Positions 15,788 through 24,295 of a stretch of DNA of 64,000 nt are shown here, one piece after another. The notes beneath the pieces were generated by a model. That model was not told where the DNA came from. It saw nothing but the letters and a program-made list of their open reading frames with translations, and ran no database searches. The DNA is from an uncultured Lachnospiraceae bacterium. GTDB taxonomy: Bacteria; Bacillota; Clostridia; Lachnospirales; Lachnospiraceae. The stretch's first letter is position 1. Each line of letters opens with the position of its first letter. The DNA lies in assembly GCA_910585765.1 (NCBI GenBank), contig CAJUES010000007.1, forward strand, positions 1 through 64,000, written 5' to 3'. A program made the position numbers and the translations under genes.

Positions 15788-16660
15788 ATGAGTGTGGTGA
15801 AAAAGATAATCGTCACAGGCTGCAACGGACAGCTTGGGCGTGCGATCAACAAAATATATCAGGACAGTACGGTGTACGAGTGCGTGAACACGGATGTCGG
15901 CGAGCTTGATATCACGAATGTGGAGTCGGTGGACCGGTTCGTGGCGGATGTGAAGCCGTATGCCATCATCAACTGCGCGGCGCACACGAACGTGAACGGA
16001 TGCGAGACGGATGTGGACAATGCATACAGGATCAATGCGGTCGGACCGCGGAACCTGAGTATCGCGGCGTCGAGGTATCACGCGAAGCTGATGCACATCT
16101 CAACGGATTACGTGTTTGACGGGCAGGCGAGTTCTCCATATACGGAGTTTGACGTGCCGAACCCCCAAGCCGTGTACGGGAAGACGAAGCTTGCGGGCGA
16201 GCAGTTTGTCAGGGAATTTGCGCGGGAGTATTTCATTATCCGCACTGCGTGGCTGTACGGCGACGGGAAGAATTTCGTCAGGACGATGCTCGGGCTGGCG
16301 CAGAAGCATGACAAGGTGACGGTGGTCGGCGATCAGTTTGGCTCGCCGACGAGCGCGGACGAGCTTGCAGGAGCCATCGCGCACCTGCTTCCGACGGACA
16401 ATTTCGGATTGTTCCACGGCACCTGCGAGGGGATAACGAACTGGGCGGATTTTACGAGGGAGATCTACAGGCTCGCCGGGAAGTCTACCGCGGTGGAGAC
16501 CGTGACGACAGAGCAGTATGGCAAGTCTGTGACGGGCGTGGTGGCGCCAAGACCGGCATACTCGGTGCTGGAAAACTATATGCTCAAGCTCACGACGGAC
16601 TATATGTTCGCGGATTGGCAAAAGGCTGCCGCAGAATATATAAAGGGCTTGTCATTCTGA
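15788..16660 (+). CDS. rfbD: dTDP-4-dehydrorhamnose reductase-type enzyme (RmlD)
   Basis: A 290-aa NAD(P)H-dependent short-chain reductase of the RmlD family, catalysing the last step of dTDP-L-rhamnose synthesis. It has the N-terminal glycine motif GCNGQLGRA (11-19), the STDYVFDG signature (about 105-112) and the YxxxK pair Tyr130/Lys134. No rmlA, rmlB or rmlC lies in the window, so those activities must be elsewhere or the substrate differs slightly. It opens the polysaccharide locus, about 90 bases after the HPr hairpin. A GGGAAAGGAAATGG site precedes the ATG. Confidence 0.88.
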   Translation: MSVVKKIIVTGCNGQLGRAINKIYQDSTVYECVNTDVGELDITNVESVDRFVADVKPYAIINCAAHTNVNGCETDVDNAYRINAVGPRNLSIAASRYHAKLMHISTDYVFDGQASSPYTEFDVPNPQAVYGKTKLAGEQFVREFAREYFIIRTAWLYGDGKNFVRTMLGLAQKHDKVTVVGDQFGSPTSADELAGAIAHLLPTDNFGLFHGTCEGITNWADFTREIYRLAGKSTAVETVTTEQYGKSVTGVVAPRPAYSVLENYMLKLTTDYMFADWQKAAAEYIKGLSF

Positions 16661-16677
16661 CGAAGTATAGGTATACT
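16649..16677 (+). promoter_or_regulatory. SigA promoter for the GDP-fucose genes
   Basis: TTGTCA (16649-16654) and TATACT (16672-16677) are separated by 17 bases. The -35 overlaps the last codons of the rfbD gene, and the TATACT is 59 bases before the gmd start. A strong match, suggesting that gmd and the genes below can be expressed separately from rfbD. Confidence 0.7.
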
Positions 16678-16735
16678 AAAGGTGGAATAATCTGGAAAAG
16701 AAAGATATCTGAACAGGAAAGGAAACAGGTACGAT

Positions 16736-17818
16736 ATGAATAATATAGCATTGATCACTGGTATCACGGGACAGGACGGCTCCTATCTGGCAGAATTTCT
16801 GCTCGCGAAGGGGTATGAGGTGCACGGATTGATCAGGAGGCACAGCATCTCAAACACGATGCGCATCGATCATCTGATCAGGTCAGAGTATTACAAGGTA
16901 AAGTTTTTCCTGCATTTTGCGGACACGACGGACTCCTCCAATCTGATGCGCATCATCGGTGAGATCCGACCGACGGAGGTCTATAACCTCGCGGCGCAGT
17001 CCCATGTGGGCGTGTCTTTTGAGGTGCCGGAGTACACGGCGGATGCGACGGGTGTCAGCACATTGAAGCTGCTCGAGGCGATCCGGGTGAACGGGGGCAA
17101 CTGCAGGTATTATCAGGCGTCGACGTCCGAGCTTTTCGGAGGGCTTCCGGAGACGGCGCCGCAGAGTGAGACGACACCGTTTTATCCCAAGAGCCCGTAT
17201 GGTGTGGCAAAACTGTACTCCTACTGGATCACGGTAAACTACAGGGAATCCTACAATATGTTTGCGTGCAACGGGATTTTGTTCAACCACGAGTCGCCGA
17301 GACGCGGTGAAAATTTTGTCACCAGAAAGATCACGCTCGCCATCGCGAATATGATCGCCGGAAAGCAGGGGAAGCTCTCCCTCGGCAACATGAACGCAAA
17401 GCGGGACTGGGGATTTGCGGGTGACTACGTGGAGGGGATGTGGCTGATGCTCCAGCAGAATGCCCCCGGGGACTATGTGCTCGCAACCAACGAGACACAC
17501 ACCGTGCGCCAGTTTGTGGAGGCTGCGTTTGCCGAGCTTGGCATCGCTGTCCGCTGGGAGGGCGAGGGTGTCCATGAGAAGGGATATGACGCTGAGACCG
17601 GAAAGCTGCTCGTCGATGTCAATCCTGAGTTTTATCGTCCGGCGGAGGTGGAGTTCCTCTGGGGAAATGCGGCGAAAGCGGAGAAAGAGCTCGGCTGGAA
17701 GCGCAAAGTGGACTTTAAGGGACTTGTGTCCATGATGATGGATGAGGATATGAGGGCAGTCACAGGGATGTCCTGTGAGCAGTATAGAAAGAGCAGGGAC
17801 GGTGGAAACAATGAATAA
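16736..17818 (+). CDS. gmd: GDP-mannose 4,6-dehydratase
   Basis: A 360-aa short-chain dehydratase converting GDP-D-mannose to GDP-4-keto-6-deoxymannose. The N-terminal TGITGQDGSYLAEFL (residues 8-22), the NLAAQSHVGVSFE block, and a YxxxK pair in SPYGVAKLYSYW are all characteristic of GMD, as is the HESPRRGENFVTRKI segment. Length fits the family. It overlaps the next gene by 8 bases, giving the standard two-step GDP-L-fucose pathway. The product likely supplies fucose (or another 6-deoxyhexose) to the glycan made by this locus. Confidence 0.96.
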   Translation: MNNIALITGITGQDGSYLAEFLLAKGYEVHGLIRRHSISNTMRIDHLIRSEYYKVKFFLHFADTTDSSNLMRIIGEIRPTEVYNLAAQSHVGVSFEVPEYTADATGVSTLKLLEAIRVNGGNCRYYQASTSELFGGLPETAPQSETTPFYPKSPYGVAKLYSYWITVNYRESYNMFACNGILFNHESPRRGENFVTRKITLAIANMIAGKQGKLSLGNMNAKRDWGFAGDYVEGMWLMLQQNAPGDYVLATNETHTVRQFVEAAFAELGIAVRWEGEGVHEKGYDAETGKLLVDVNPEFYRPAEVEFLWGNAAKAEKELGWKRKVDFKGLVSMMMDEDMRAVTGMSCEQYRKSRDGGNNE

Positions 17819-18752
17819 GTCGGACAAAATCTATGTGGCAGGGCACAGGGGGCTTGTGGGTTCTGCCATTGTGAGAAAACTCGAAGAGAAGGGTTACAGC
17901 AATGTGATCGGCAGGACACACAGGGAGCTTGACCTCACAAGCCAGCAGGCGGTGCGTGATTTCTTTGAGGCTGAGAGACCGGAGGTGGTCGTGCTCGCAG
18001 CCGCGAAGGTCGGCGGGATCAACGCCAACAATACGGCGCCTGCGGAGTTTGCCTATGAAAACATGCAGATCCAGTGCAATGTGATCAAGTGCAGCCACGA
18101 TTATCAGGTCAAAAAGCTTCTGTTCCTCGGGAGTACCTGCATCTATCCGAGGATGGCGCCGCAGCCGATCCCGGAGGACGCGCTGCTCACAGGTCCGCTG
18201 GAGGAGACGAACGAGGCGTACGCGATCGCGAAGATTTCAGGTCTGGAGATGTGCAAATTCTATAAGAGGCAGTACGGCGATGACTTCATCAGCTGTATGC
18301 CGACGAATCTCTATGGTCCGTATGACAATTATGATCTGTCGGGTTCCCATGTCATGCCTGCAATGATCCGGAAATTTCACGATGCAAAGATGAACAATGC
18401 CCCAAGTGTGGAGCTGTGGGGTACAGGCACGCCGCTGCGCGAGTTTCTGTATGTGGATGACATGGCGGATGCCTGCGTGTTCCTGCTGGAACATTACAGC
18501 GGGGAGCAGCATTTGAATATCGGTACGGGCAAGGAAGTGACGATCAGGGAACTGGCAGAGACGGTCCGGAATGTGGTCGGTTATCAGGGCGAGATCGTGT
18601 GGAACCGGGACATGCCGGACGGCACGCCGCGCAAACTGACGGACGTGACAAAGCTGCACGGTCTCGGGTGGACACACAAGGTGGAGCTTGAGGAGGGGGT
18701 GCAGCTCGCGTACGACTGGTTCAGGGAGAATGTGGAAAACGCAAGGCTATGA
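17811..18752 (+). CDS. fcl: GDP-L-fucose synthase
   Basis: A 313-aa bifunctional epimerase/reductase making GDP-L-fucose from the Gmd product. It shows the AGHRGLVGSAI nucleotide-binding start, the AAAKVGGINANN block, FLGSTCIYPRMAPQPIPE and a Y-x-x-x-K pair in EAYAIAKISG, all diagnostic for GDP-fucose synthase. The start is ATG 17811, inside the end of gmd; frames beginning earlier would overlap gmd too far. Together with gmd it implies a fucosylated surface glycan. Confidence 0.95.
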   Translation: MNKSDKIYVAGHRGLVGSAIVRKLEEKGYSNVIGRTHRELDLTSQQAVRDFFEAERPEVVVLAAAKVGGINANNTAPAEFAYENMQIQCNVIKCSHDYQVKKLLFLGSTCIYPRMAPQPIPEDALLTGPLEETNEAYAIAKISGLEMCKFYKRQYGDDFISCMPTNLYGPYDNYDLSGSHVMPAMIRKFHDAKMNNAPSVELWGTGTPLREFLYVDDMADACVFLLEHYSGEQHLNIGTGKEVTIRELAETVRNVVGYQGEIVWNRDMPDGTPRKLTDVTKLHGLGWTHKVELEEGVQLAYDWFRENVENARL

Positions 18753-18834
18753 CAAGGTTGGGAGCGTGATATAGGAGCCGTGCCGCAAGGTGTGAAATAC
18801 AGGTACGGTTGAATTAGGGTGTGATAAAGTAGAT

Positions 18835-19212
18835 ATGGATGGTGAATGTTCGAGGACAAATATCTATAAACGAACTACATACCATATGATTAAATGCGGA
18901 TTTCAGGCGAGACAGAAGGGCTATCGTTATCTGCGCGAGGCTGTATGGATAGCCTGTCAGGAGCCTGATGTCCTGATCTCAGTCACGAAGCGCCTGTATC
19001 CGGAAGTGGCGAAGCGTTTTAACACGACAGATAAACAGGTGGAACGTGCGATACGAAATGCTATTGAGACCGCGTGGAGCAATGGAGAACCAGAGACATT
19101 GAAAGCGTTTTTTGAAGAAATCTATGGCGACGGAACGATCAGACCTACCAATACCGAGGTTATAGAAAAGATGGTCGGGTTTTTTAGAAGCACAAAGAAT
19201 TCCAAGGATTAG
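18835..19212 (+). CDS. Receiver-less Spo0A C-terminal-type DNA-binding protein
   Basis: A 125-aa protein matching only the C-terminal effector domain of Spo0A. It contains the helix pattern KGYRYLREAVWIACQEPD, then TKRLYPEVAKRFNTTDKQVERAIRNAIETAWSNG (about 28-80), where the recognition helix contacts 0A boxes in Spo0A. There is no phospho-receiver domain, so it cannot be activated by the usual phosphorelay. It lies between the GDP-fucose genes and the glycosyltransferases, on the same strand, which suggests a local transcription regulator of the polysaccharide genes. The ribosome site is weak; ATG 18886 is a possible alternative start. Confidence 0.85.
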   Translation: MDGECSRTNIYKRTTYHMIKCGFQARQKGYRYLREAVWIACQEPDVLISVTKRLYPEVAKRFNTTDKQVERAIRNAIETAWSNGEPETLKAFFEEIYGDGTIRPTNTEVIEKMVGFFRSTKNSKD

Positions 19213-19229
19213 GTTGGAGGAAGAGGCAG

Positions 19230-20171
19230 TTGAAGGCTTATACGAAGATTTTGAGCATCATTGTACCCTGCTATAATGAGGAGGAGAGCGTGCCGTATTT
19301 CTATGCAGAGACAGTGAAGCAGGAAACATTTTTTCATGAGAGGGATGTGGAGTTTGAGTTTATATTTGTGGATGACGGATCAAAGGATGGCACGGTGCGC
19401 GCGGTAAAGGCGCTGCGTGAGAAGGATGAGCGCGTGCATCTAGTCGCGTTTTCACGGAATTTTGGAAAGGAAGCTGCCATCATCGCGGGACTTGAGAAGT
19501 CCACCGGGGATTATGCGGTACTTATGGATGCGGATCTGCAGGATCCGCCTGCGATTCTGCCGGAGATGTACGGCTATATCGAGCAGGGATATGATTCGGT
19601 GGCGACAAGGCGTGTGGACAGAAAAGGCGAGCCGCCGATCCGGTCTTTTTTTGCGAGACGGTTTTATGGTCTGATGCGCAGGATCTCGAAGACGGAGATC
19701 GTGGATGGCGCAAGGGATTACAGGCTGATGACGAGACAGGTGACGGAGGCGATCCTCGCGATGCGGGAGTACAACCGTTTTTCCAAGGGGATCTTTGGCT
19801 GGGTCGGCTACAGTACCAAGTGGATCGAGTACGAGAATGTAAAGCGGGTGGCGGGGGAGACAAAGTGGTCTTTCTGGAAGCTTTTTCTGTATTCGCTGGA
19901 CGGGATCATGGCATTTTCCACAGCGCCGCTGTCGATCGCATCCGTGTTTGGGATCCTGTTCTGTTTCATCGCCTTTGTGTTTATGATCTTCATCTTCGTC
20001 AGGGCGCTGATCTACGGGGATCCGGTGGCAGGCTGGCCCTCCATGATGTGCATCATCTCGCTGATCGGCGGCGTGCAGCTTCTGTGTCTCGGCATCATGG
20101 GACAGTATATGAGCAAGATGTATATGGAAGTGAAGGACAGACCGAAATACCTTGTTAAGGAAGAGTTTTGA
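19230..20171 (+). CDS. Family 2 glycosyltransferase, GtrB/DPM1-like with two membrane helices
   Basis: A 313-aa polyprenyl-phosphate glycosyltransferase type. A GT2 catalytic domain (SIIVPCYNEEES near the start, FVDDGSKDGT about 48-57, DADLQDPP about 99-106) is followed by two C-terminal transmembrane helices (about 232-258 and 268-292). Such enzymes load glucose or a similar sugar onto undecaprenyl phosphate for extracytoplasmic transfer by GT-C proteins, several of which are encoded downstream. The start is TTG 19230 behind TTGGAGGAAGAGG. It overlaps the next frame by a few bases. Confidence 0.88.
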   Translation: MKAYTKILSIIVPCYNEEESVPYFYAETVKQETFFHERDVEFEFIFVDDGSKDGTVRAVKALREKDERVHLVAFSRNFGKEAAIIAGLEKSTGDYAVLMDADLQDPPAILPEMYGYIEQGYDSVATRRVDRKGEPPIRSFFARRFYGLMRRISKTEIVDGARDYRLMTRQVTEAILAMREYNRFSKGIFGWVGYSTKWIEYENVKRVAGETKWSFWKLFLYSLDGIMAFSTAPLSIASVFGILFCFIAFVFMIFIFVRALIYGDPVAGWPSMMCIISLIGGVQLLCLGIMGQYMSKMYMEVKDRPKYLVKEEF

Positions 20172-20173
20172 GT

Positions 20174-20992
20174 ATGATGGATGAGATCGACGATAAGGCG
20201 GATAAGGTGGACGCAGGCAGGAAAGCCGGGCTTGTGAGCATCGTGGTGCCGGTGTACAACGCGGAGCGGTTCATCGAGGAGACGATCTTTCGCGTGCAGG
20301 CGCAGACATATGACAGCTGGGAGCTGCTGCTGGTGGATGACTGCTCGACGGATAGAAGCAGGGAGCTGATCAGCCGCAGGAGCGCGGAGGACAGGCGCGT
20401 CAGGCTGATTGCGCAGGAGCACAACGGCGGCGCGGCGCGGGCGAGGAACCGCGGGATCCGGGAGGCAGGCGGACAGTACATCTGTTTTCTGGACGCGGAT
20501 GATATCTGGATGCCGGGGAAGCTTGAGCGGGAGCTGGCGTTTATCAGGTATGTGCAGGGAGAGCGGGATCCGGATGCCGGATTTGTGTTCATGGGCTATG
20601 AGTTTGCGGACGGATCGGGTGCGGGACTCGGAAAAGTGGTGCATGTGCCGGTGCGGATCACGTATCAGCAGGCGCTGAAAAACACAACCATTTTCACGTC
20701 TACGGTGATGATAGACCGGGATAAGATACAGGACGCGGATATCTGCATGCCGTGTGTCGCCAGCGAGGACACGGCGACGTGGTGGCACCTGCTGAAAAAG
20801 TACGGGGCAGCGTACGGCCTGGACGAGAATCTGGTCCGATACAGGAGAAGTGCGGATACGTTGTCGTCAAATAAACTGACTGCAGTCAGGAGGATATGGA
20901 ATCTGTACCGCCGGCAGGAGCGCCTGTCTGTCACAAAAAGCGTGTACTGTATGTGCTTTTGGGCATTCAGGGCGGTGCTGCGGCGTGTTTGA
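20174..20992 (+). CDS. Family 2 glycosyltransferase
   Basis: A 272-aa soluble GT-A enzyme. After a ~16-residue charged N-terminus come VSIVVPVYNAERFI, LLVDDCSTDRS and the metal-binding CFLDADDIW (DxD near residue 102), the standard GT2 layout. A putative acid/base region SEDTATWW follows at about 195-202. It most resembles EpsJ/CapH-type transferases that add a sugar to a lipid-linked intermediate. The start is taken as ATG 20174, with a GGAAGAG site 9 bases upstream; TTG 20168 is possible. Sugar and acceptor cannot be told from sequence. Confidence 0.85.
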   Translation: MMDEIDDKADKVDAGRKAGLVSIVVPVYNAERFIEETIFRVQAQTYDSWELLLVDDCSTDRSRELISRRSAEDRRVRLIAQEHNGGAARARNRGIREAGGQYICFLDADDIWMPGKLERELAFIRYVQGERDPDAGFVFMGYEFADGSGAGLGKVVHVPVRITYQQALKNTTIFTSTVMIDRDKIQDADICMPCVASEDTATWWHLLKKYGAAYGLDENLVRYRRSADTLSSNKLTAVRRIWNLYRRQERLSVTKSVYCMCFWAFRAVLRRV

Positions 20993-21015
20993 TTTCTTGG
21001 TTTGGAGGCTGAAAA

Positions 21016-22419
21016 GTGGGACGGATAGAGGCAGCAAAGAGGACAATTATATTACAGATGTCATTGATCGGGCTTGTCTTTCAGACGGTCTTGTACATCT
21101 ATGTCTGGCACAAGGTGTACAATGACATCATGCAGAGCGGCATGTGGCGGAGCTTTCACAGGAAGGGCTTCTGGCTTCTGGCAGCCGTCTATTTCATACT
21201 GCTGCTGTTCTTCACGGCGACGTACGGAGGGCTGAAAGTGGGGTACCTGAAACCGATGGATGTGTTTTTCTCCCAGGTGATCTCGCTCCTGTGCGCCAAT
21301 ATCGTCTCGTACTTCCAGATCTCGCTGCTGTCGCTGGGACTGGTCACGCCCTATCCGCTGCTGCTGATGATGCTGGGGCAGATCGTCGTGTCTGCGGGGT
21401 GGACGCTCGTGAGCCATAAGCTCTACCAGCGCTTTTTTCCGCCGAAACAGCTGCTGTTCATCAGCGGCGGCAGACCGACGGAGGATATCTTGAAGAAGTT
21501 CGAGACGCGCAGGGACAAGTACAACATCATTAAATGTGCGGCGGAGAGCGAAGGGCCTGAGGCGTTAGAGCGGGAGATCGTCTCGCGCTACGACGGCGTG
21601 GTACTGTGGGATATGGACACGGCGATCCGCAACAGGCTTCTGAAATTCTGCTACAGCAGGGGGATCCGGGTGTACATGATGCCCAAGATCCCGGACATCA
21701 TGATCAAGGGCTCCGACCAGCTGCATCTCTTTGACACGCCGATCCTGCTCACGAGGGAGTACGCGATGACGATCGAGCAGCGGGCGGTGAAGCGTCTGAT
21801 CGACATCGTGTGTGCGATGATCCTGATGATCGTGACAGCGCCGTTCATGATCGTGACGGCGGCGGCGATCAAGCTGTATGACGGCGGCCCTGTCCTGTAC
21901 AGGCAGGTGCGGTGCACGCGGGACATGAGAGAGTTTCGGATCCTGAAATTCCGGAGTATGTGCACGGATGCCGAGAAGGATGGCGTCGCGAGGCTTGCAG
22001 CCAAGAACGACAGCCGCATCACGCCGATCGGAAAGTTTATCAGGATGACGCGGATCGATGAACTCCCACAGCTCTTTAACATATTGAACGGCGAGATGTC
22101 CTTCATCGGTCCGCGCCCCGAGAGACCTGAGATCATCAGACAATATCAGGAGGACATGCCGGAGTTTACATTCCGGACGAAGGTGAAGGCGGGGCTTGCA
22201 GGTTACGCGCAGGTGTATGGGAAGTACAACACGACGCCGTACGACAAGCTCAAGCTCGATCTCTTTTACATTGAAAATTACAGTGTGTGGCTGGATTTAA
22301 AGCTGATGCTCCTGACGCTCAAGATCCTGTTCCAGGCGGAGAGCACAGAGGGCGTGGACGAGAACCAGACAACTGCGATAAAAAATCATGATGCGGGAAA
22401 AGAGGAAGAAGAGGGTTGA
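21016..22419 (+). CDS. WbaP/CpsE-type polyprenyl-phosphate sugar-1-phosphate transferase
   Basis: A 467-aa initiating transferase that places the first sugar-1-phosphate on undecaprenyl phosphate. Four N-terminal membrane helices (about 12-140), a central soluble domain and a fifth hydrophobic segment (about 268-292) precede the catalytic domain. That domain has KFRSMCTDAE, RIDELPQLFN and the SFIGPRPERPE signature. The start is GTG 21016 behind GGAGG. Its presence marks this as a lipid-linked, Wzy-type polysaccharide pathway. Specificity (galactose, glucose or N-acetyl sugars) is not readable. The stop overlaps the next gene's TTG. Confidence 0.93.
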   Translation: MGRIEAAKRTIILQMSLIGLVFQTVLYIYVWHKVYNDIMQSGMWRSFHRKGFWLLAAVYFILLLFFTATYGGLKVGYLKPMDVFFSQVISLLCANIVSYFQISLLSLGLVTPYPLLLMMLGQIVVSAGWTLVSHKLYQRFFPPKQLLFISGGRPTEDILKKFETRRDKYNIIKCAAESEGPEALEREIVSRYDGVVLWDMDTAIRNRLLKFCYSRGIRVYMMPKIPDIMIKGSDQLHLFDTPILLTREYAMTIEQRAVKRLIDIVCAMILMIVTAPFMIVTAAAIKLYDGGPVLYRQVRCTRDMREFRILKFRSMCTDAEKDGVARLAAKNDSRITPIGKFIRMTRIDELPQLFNILNGEMSFIGPRPERPEIIRQYQEDMPEFTFRTKVKAGLAGYAQVYGKYNTTPYDKLKLDLFYIENYSVWLDLKLMLLTLKILFQAESTEGVDENQTTAIKNHDAGKEEEEG

Positions 22420-23474
22420 CGAAGGATGTTGGTTTGATGCAGCAGGGAATTGACAGCAGGGCGATGTTTGCGGTTTTTGTGACAGGGCTGCCGGGATTGC
22501 TGCTTTTGGCGGCTGCCGGCGCCATACTGGGCAGCGGACTTCATCTGGCTGTCGCGCTGTCAAAGGCGCAGGATGCCTGCTATGTGTCCGAGACAGAGTA
22601 CTATATCGAGTTTGCCGAGGGGCGTTACGAGATGCGGGACCACTACAATGCCTTCACGTGGAACGATGTGCTCGGAACCGAGCTGGTGCTCGGAAAGATG
22701 ATGGAACTGCTCGGCAGCGGGTATGACGCGAATCATGTGAAATCGATGCTGCGCGCTGAAATGCTGTCGGATGTGCGCTACCTGACGATCTTTGTCAGCG
22801 GGCAGGATCCGGCGGAGGTCGAGGTGGTCAGGGATGCGGTCGGCGCAGCCCTGGAAGCGCTGGGGGCGCGGATGAGCGAATTTGACGCGATCTATAAGAT
22901 AGAAGATCTGGAAATCGTGCGGGAGAAGATTTCCTTTTTCGGATGGCGCGCCGCCTTTCTGGGCGCAGCTGTGGCTGCGTGCGCCGGCGCTTTTGTGACG
23001 GCGTTTCGCTTCTGTATGGGATCGGCTTTTTACACAAAGGGCGATATCGCAGTGCGGCTGGGGATCCCTGCCTGCGGGATGACCTTCCGGGGTGCGGACG
23101 GGGGCGGCAGGATCGAGGAGCGGCAGGCGGAGATGCTGGCGGGGAACCTGAAAATGCTGTCGGACAGGTATGCGCGGGTCTGGCTTGTGGATGCGTCCGG
23201 CGGGCAGGCGGCAGAGGCGTTCCTGCAGGATATTCGCAGCCGGGGGCTGGCGGACGGTTCCTGCTTCGAGGTGTACCGCGCGGAGGCGTGTGCGGATGAT
23301 GCGGTCATGGCGGTGATCCCGTTCGGCGTGCCTTACAGGGAAAGGATCCTGGATGAGATCGGTGATGTACAGCTGCACGGCGGCAGGATCGTGTCGGCAG
23401 TCCTGGTGCAGGCAAAGAGAAGGTGGATGCGGATCTATTACGCGTGCGGGTATTTTGATCAAAAAGGGTTGTGA
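22416..23474 (+). CDS. Wzz/CapA-like chain-length protein with a degenerate kinase-like tail
   Basis: A 352-aa polysaccharide copolymerase type. Two transmembrane helices (about 25-50 and 172-198) bracket an extracytoplasmic ~120-residue region, as in Wzz/CapA. The remaining ~150 cytoplasmic residues (about 200-352) resemble the order of a bacterial tyrosine (BY) kinase: GIPACGM, QAEMLAGNLKML, VWLVDASGG, ADDAVMAVIPFG and ILDEIGDVQLHGG...VLVQAKRR. There is no Walker A, no acidic Walker pair and no tyrosine cluster. It should therefore regulate chain length without kinase activity. Start TTG 22416 overlaps the previous stop; ATG 22437 is an alternative. The kinase resemblance is inference. Confidence 0.7.
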   Translation: MTKDVGLMQQGIDSRAMFAVFVTGLPGLLLLAAAGAILGSGLHLAVALSKAQDACYVSETEYYIEFAEGRYEMRDHYNAFTWNDVLGTELVLGKMMELLGSGYDANHVKSMLRAEMLSDVRYLTIFVSGQDPAEVEVVRDAVGAALEALGARMSEFDAIYKIEDLEIVREKISFFGWRAAFLGAAVAACAGAFVTAFRFCMGSAFYTKGDIAVRLGIPACGMTFRGADGGGRIEERQAEMLAGNLKMLSDRYARVWLVDASGGQAAEAFLQDIRSRGLADGSCFEVYRAEACADDAVMAVIPFGVPYRERILDEIGDVQLHGGRIVSAVLVQAKRRWMRIYYACGYFDQKGL

Positions 23475-23512
23475 GAAAGACCGTGCGGTGAGGAGAGGAA
23501 GTGAGGGACAGT

Positions 23513-24295
23513 ATGAAACTGCAGGTACTGGTGGCCGCTGTGAACCAGGATGTGCGGACGATGGCAGAGCGCATGCATCTGGAGAGCGATGCGATCATTG
23601 TCAATCAGACAGACCATTTTGGATATGAAGAGTACACGCACAGCGGCAGACGGATCCAGTGTTATGAGTTCAGGGAGAAGGGTGTCGGACTCAGCAGGAA
23701 CAGTGCGCTGATGCGCGCGGAGGGAGACATCGTGCTGTTCTCCGACGAGGATGTGGTGTACGACAAGGGCTATGAGAAGCGGATCCTGGAGGCTTTTGAG
23801 CAGCATCCGGAGGCGGACTTTCTGCTGTTCAATGTGCGCGTGGGCGAGGCGCGTGCCACGTATTACACAAAAGAATACCACAGAGTGCATGTGTGGAATG
23901 CGGGGCGGTATCCGACATACGCGTTTGCTGTGAGGCGCGCAAAACTGCACGCGTCCCACATTGCGTTCTCCCTGCTCTTTGGGGGCGGGGCAAAGTACAG
24001 CAACGGGGAGGACAGCCTGTTTCTGAGGGATTGTCTGAAATATGGTATGGTCGTCTACGCAGTGCCGGTTGAGATCGGCGCGGAGCGGGAGCGGGAGTCG
24101 ACGTGGTTTCAGGGATATACGGATAAGTTTTTCATCGACAGGGGTGTGCTGTACCATTTTCTGTACGGAGGGCTGGCGTATCTGATGGCAGTGCGCTTCA
24201 TCATGGCGCACGGAAAGGTGATGTGCACCACGATCCCCAGGAAAAACGCGCTGCAGCTGATGAAAAAAGGGATCAGGTCGGTAGAGGGATTATGA
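23513..24295 (+). CDS. Family 2-like glycosyltransferase
   Basis: A 260-aa protein with a shortened GT-A layout. It begins MKLQVLVAAVN, and the usual N-terminal VPVYN segment is replaced by NQDVRTMAERM. GVGLSRNSALMRAEGDIVLFSDEDV follows (DED near 80 as the metal motif), and NGEDSLFLRDCLKYG near 165-180 is a typical catalytic ED region. Similar proteins occur in Firmicutes exopolysaccharide clusters. ATG 23513 has GAGGG close upstream; GTG 23501 is possible. It overlaps the EpsG-like gene by four bases (ATGA), implying coupled translation. Sugar unknown. Confidence 0.75.
   Translation: MKLQVLVAAVNQDVRTMAERMHLESDAIIVNQTDHFGYEEYTHSGRRIQCYEFREKGVGLSRNSALMRAEGDIVLFSDEDVVYDKGYEKRILEAFEQHPEADFLLFNVRVGEARATYYTKEYHRVHVWNAGRYPTYAFAVRRAKLHASHIAFSLLFGGGAKYSNGEDSLFLRDCLKYGMVVYAVPVEIGAERERESTWFQGYTDKFFIDRGVLYHFLYGGLAYLMAVRFIMAHGKVMCTTIPRKNALQLMKKGIRSVEGL

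Noticed and set aside
15696..16735. JUMPstart/ops element at the head of the polysaccharide operon
   Set aside because: No GGCGGTAG-type core found near the rfbD or gmd starts.
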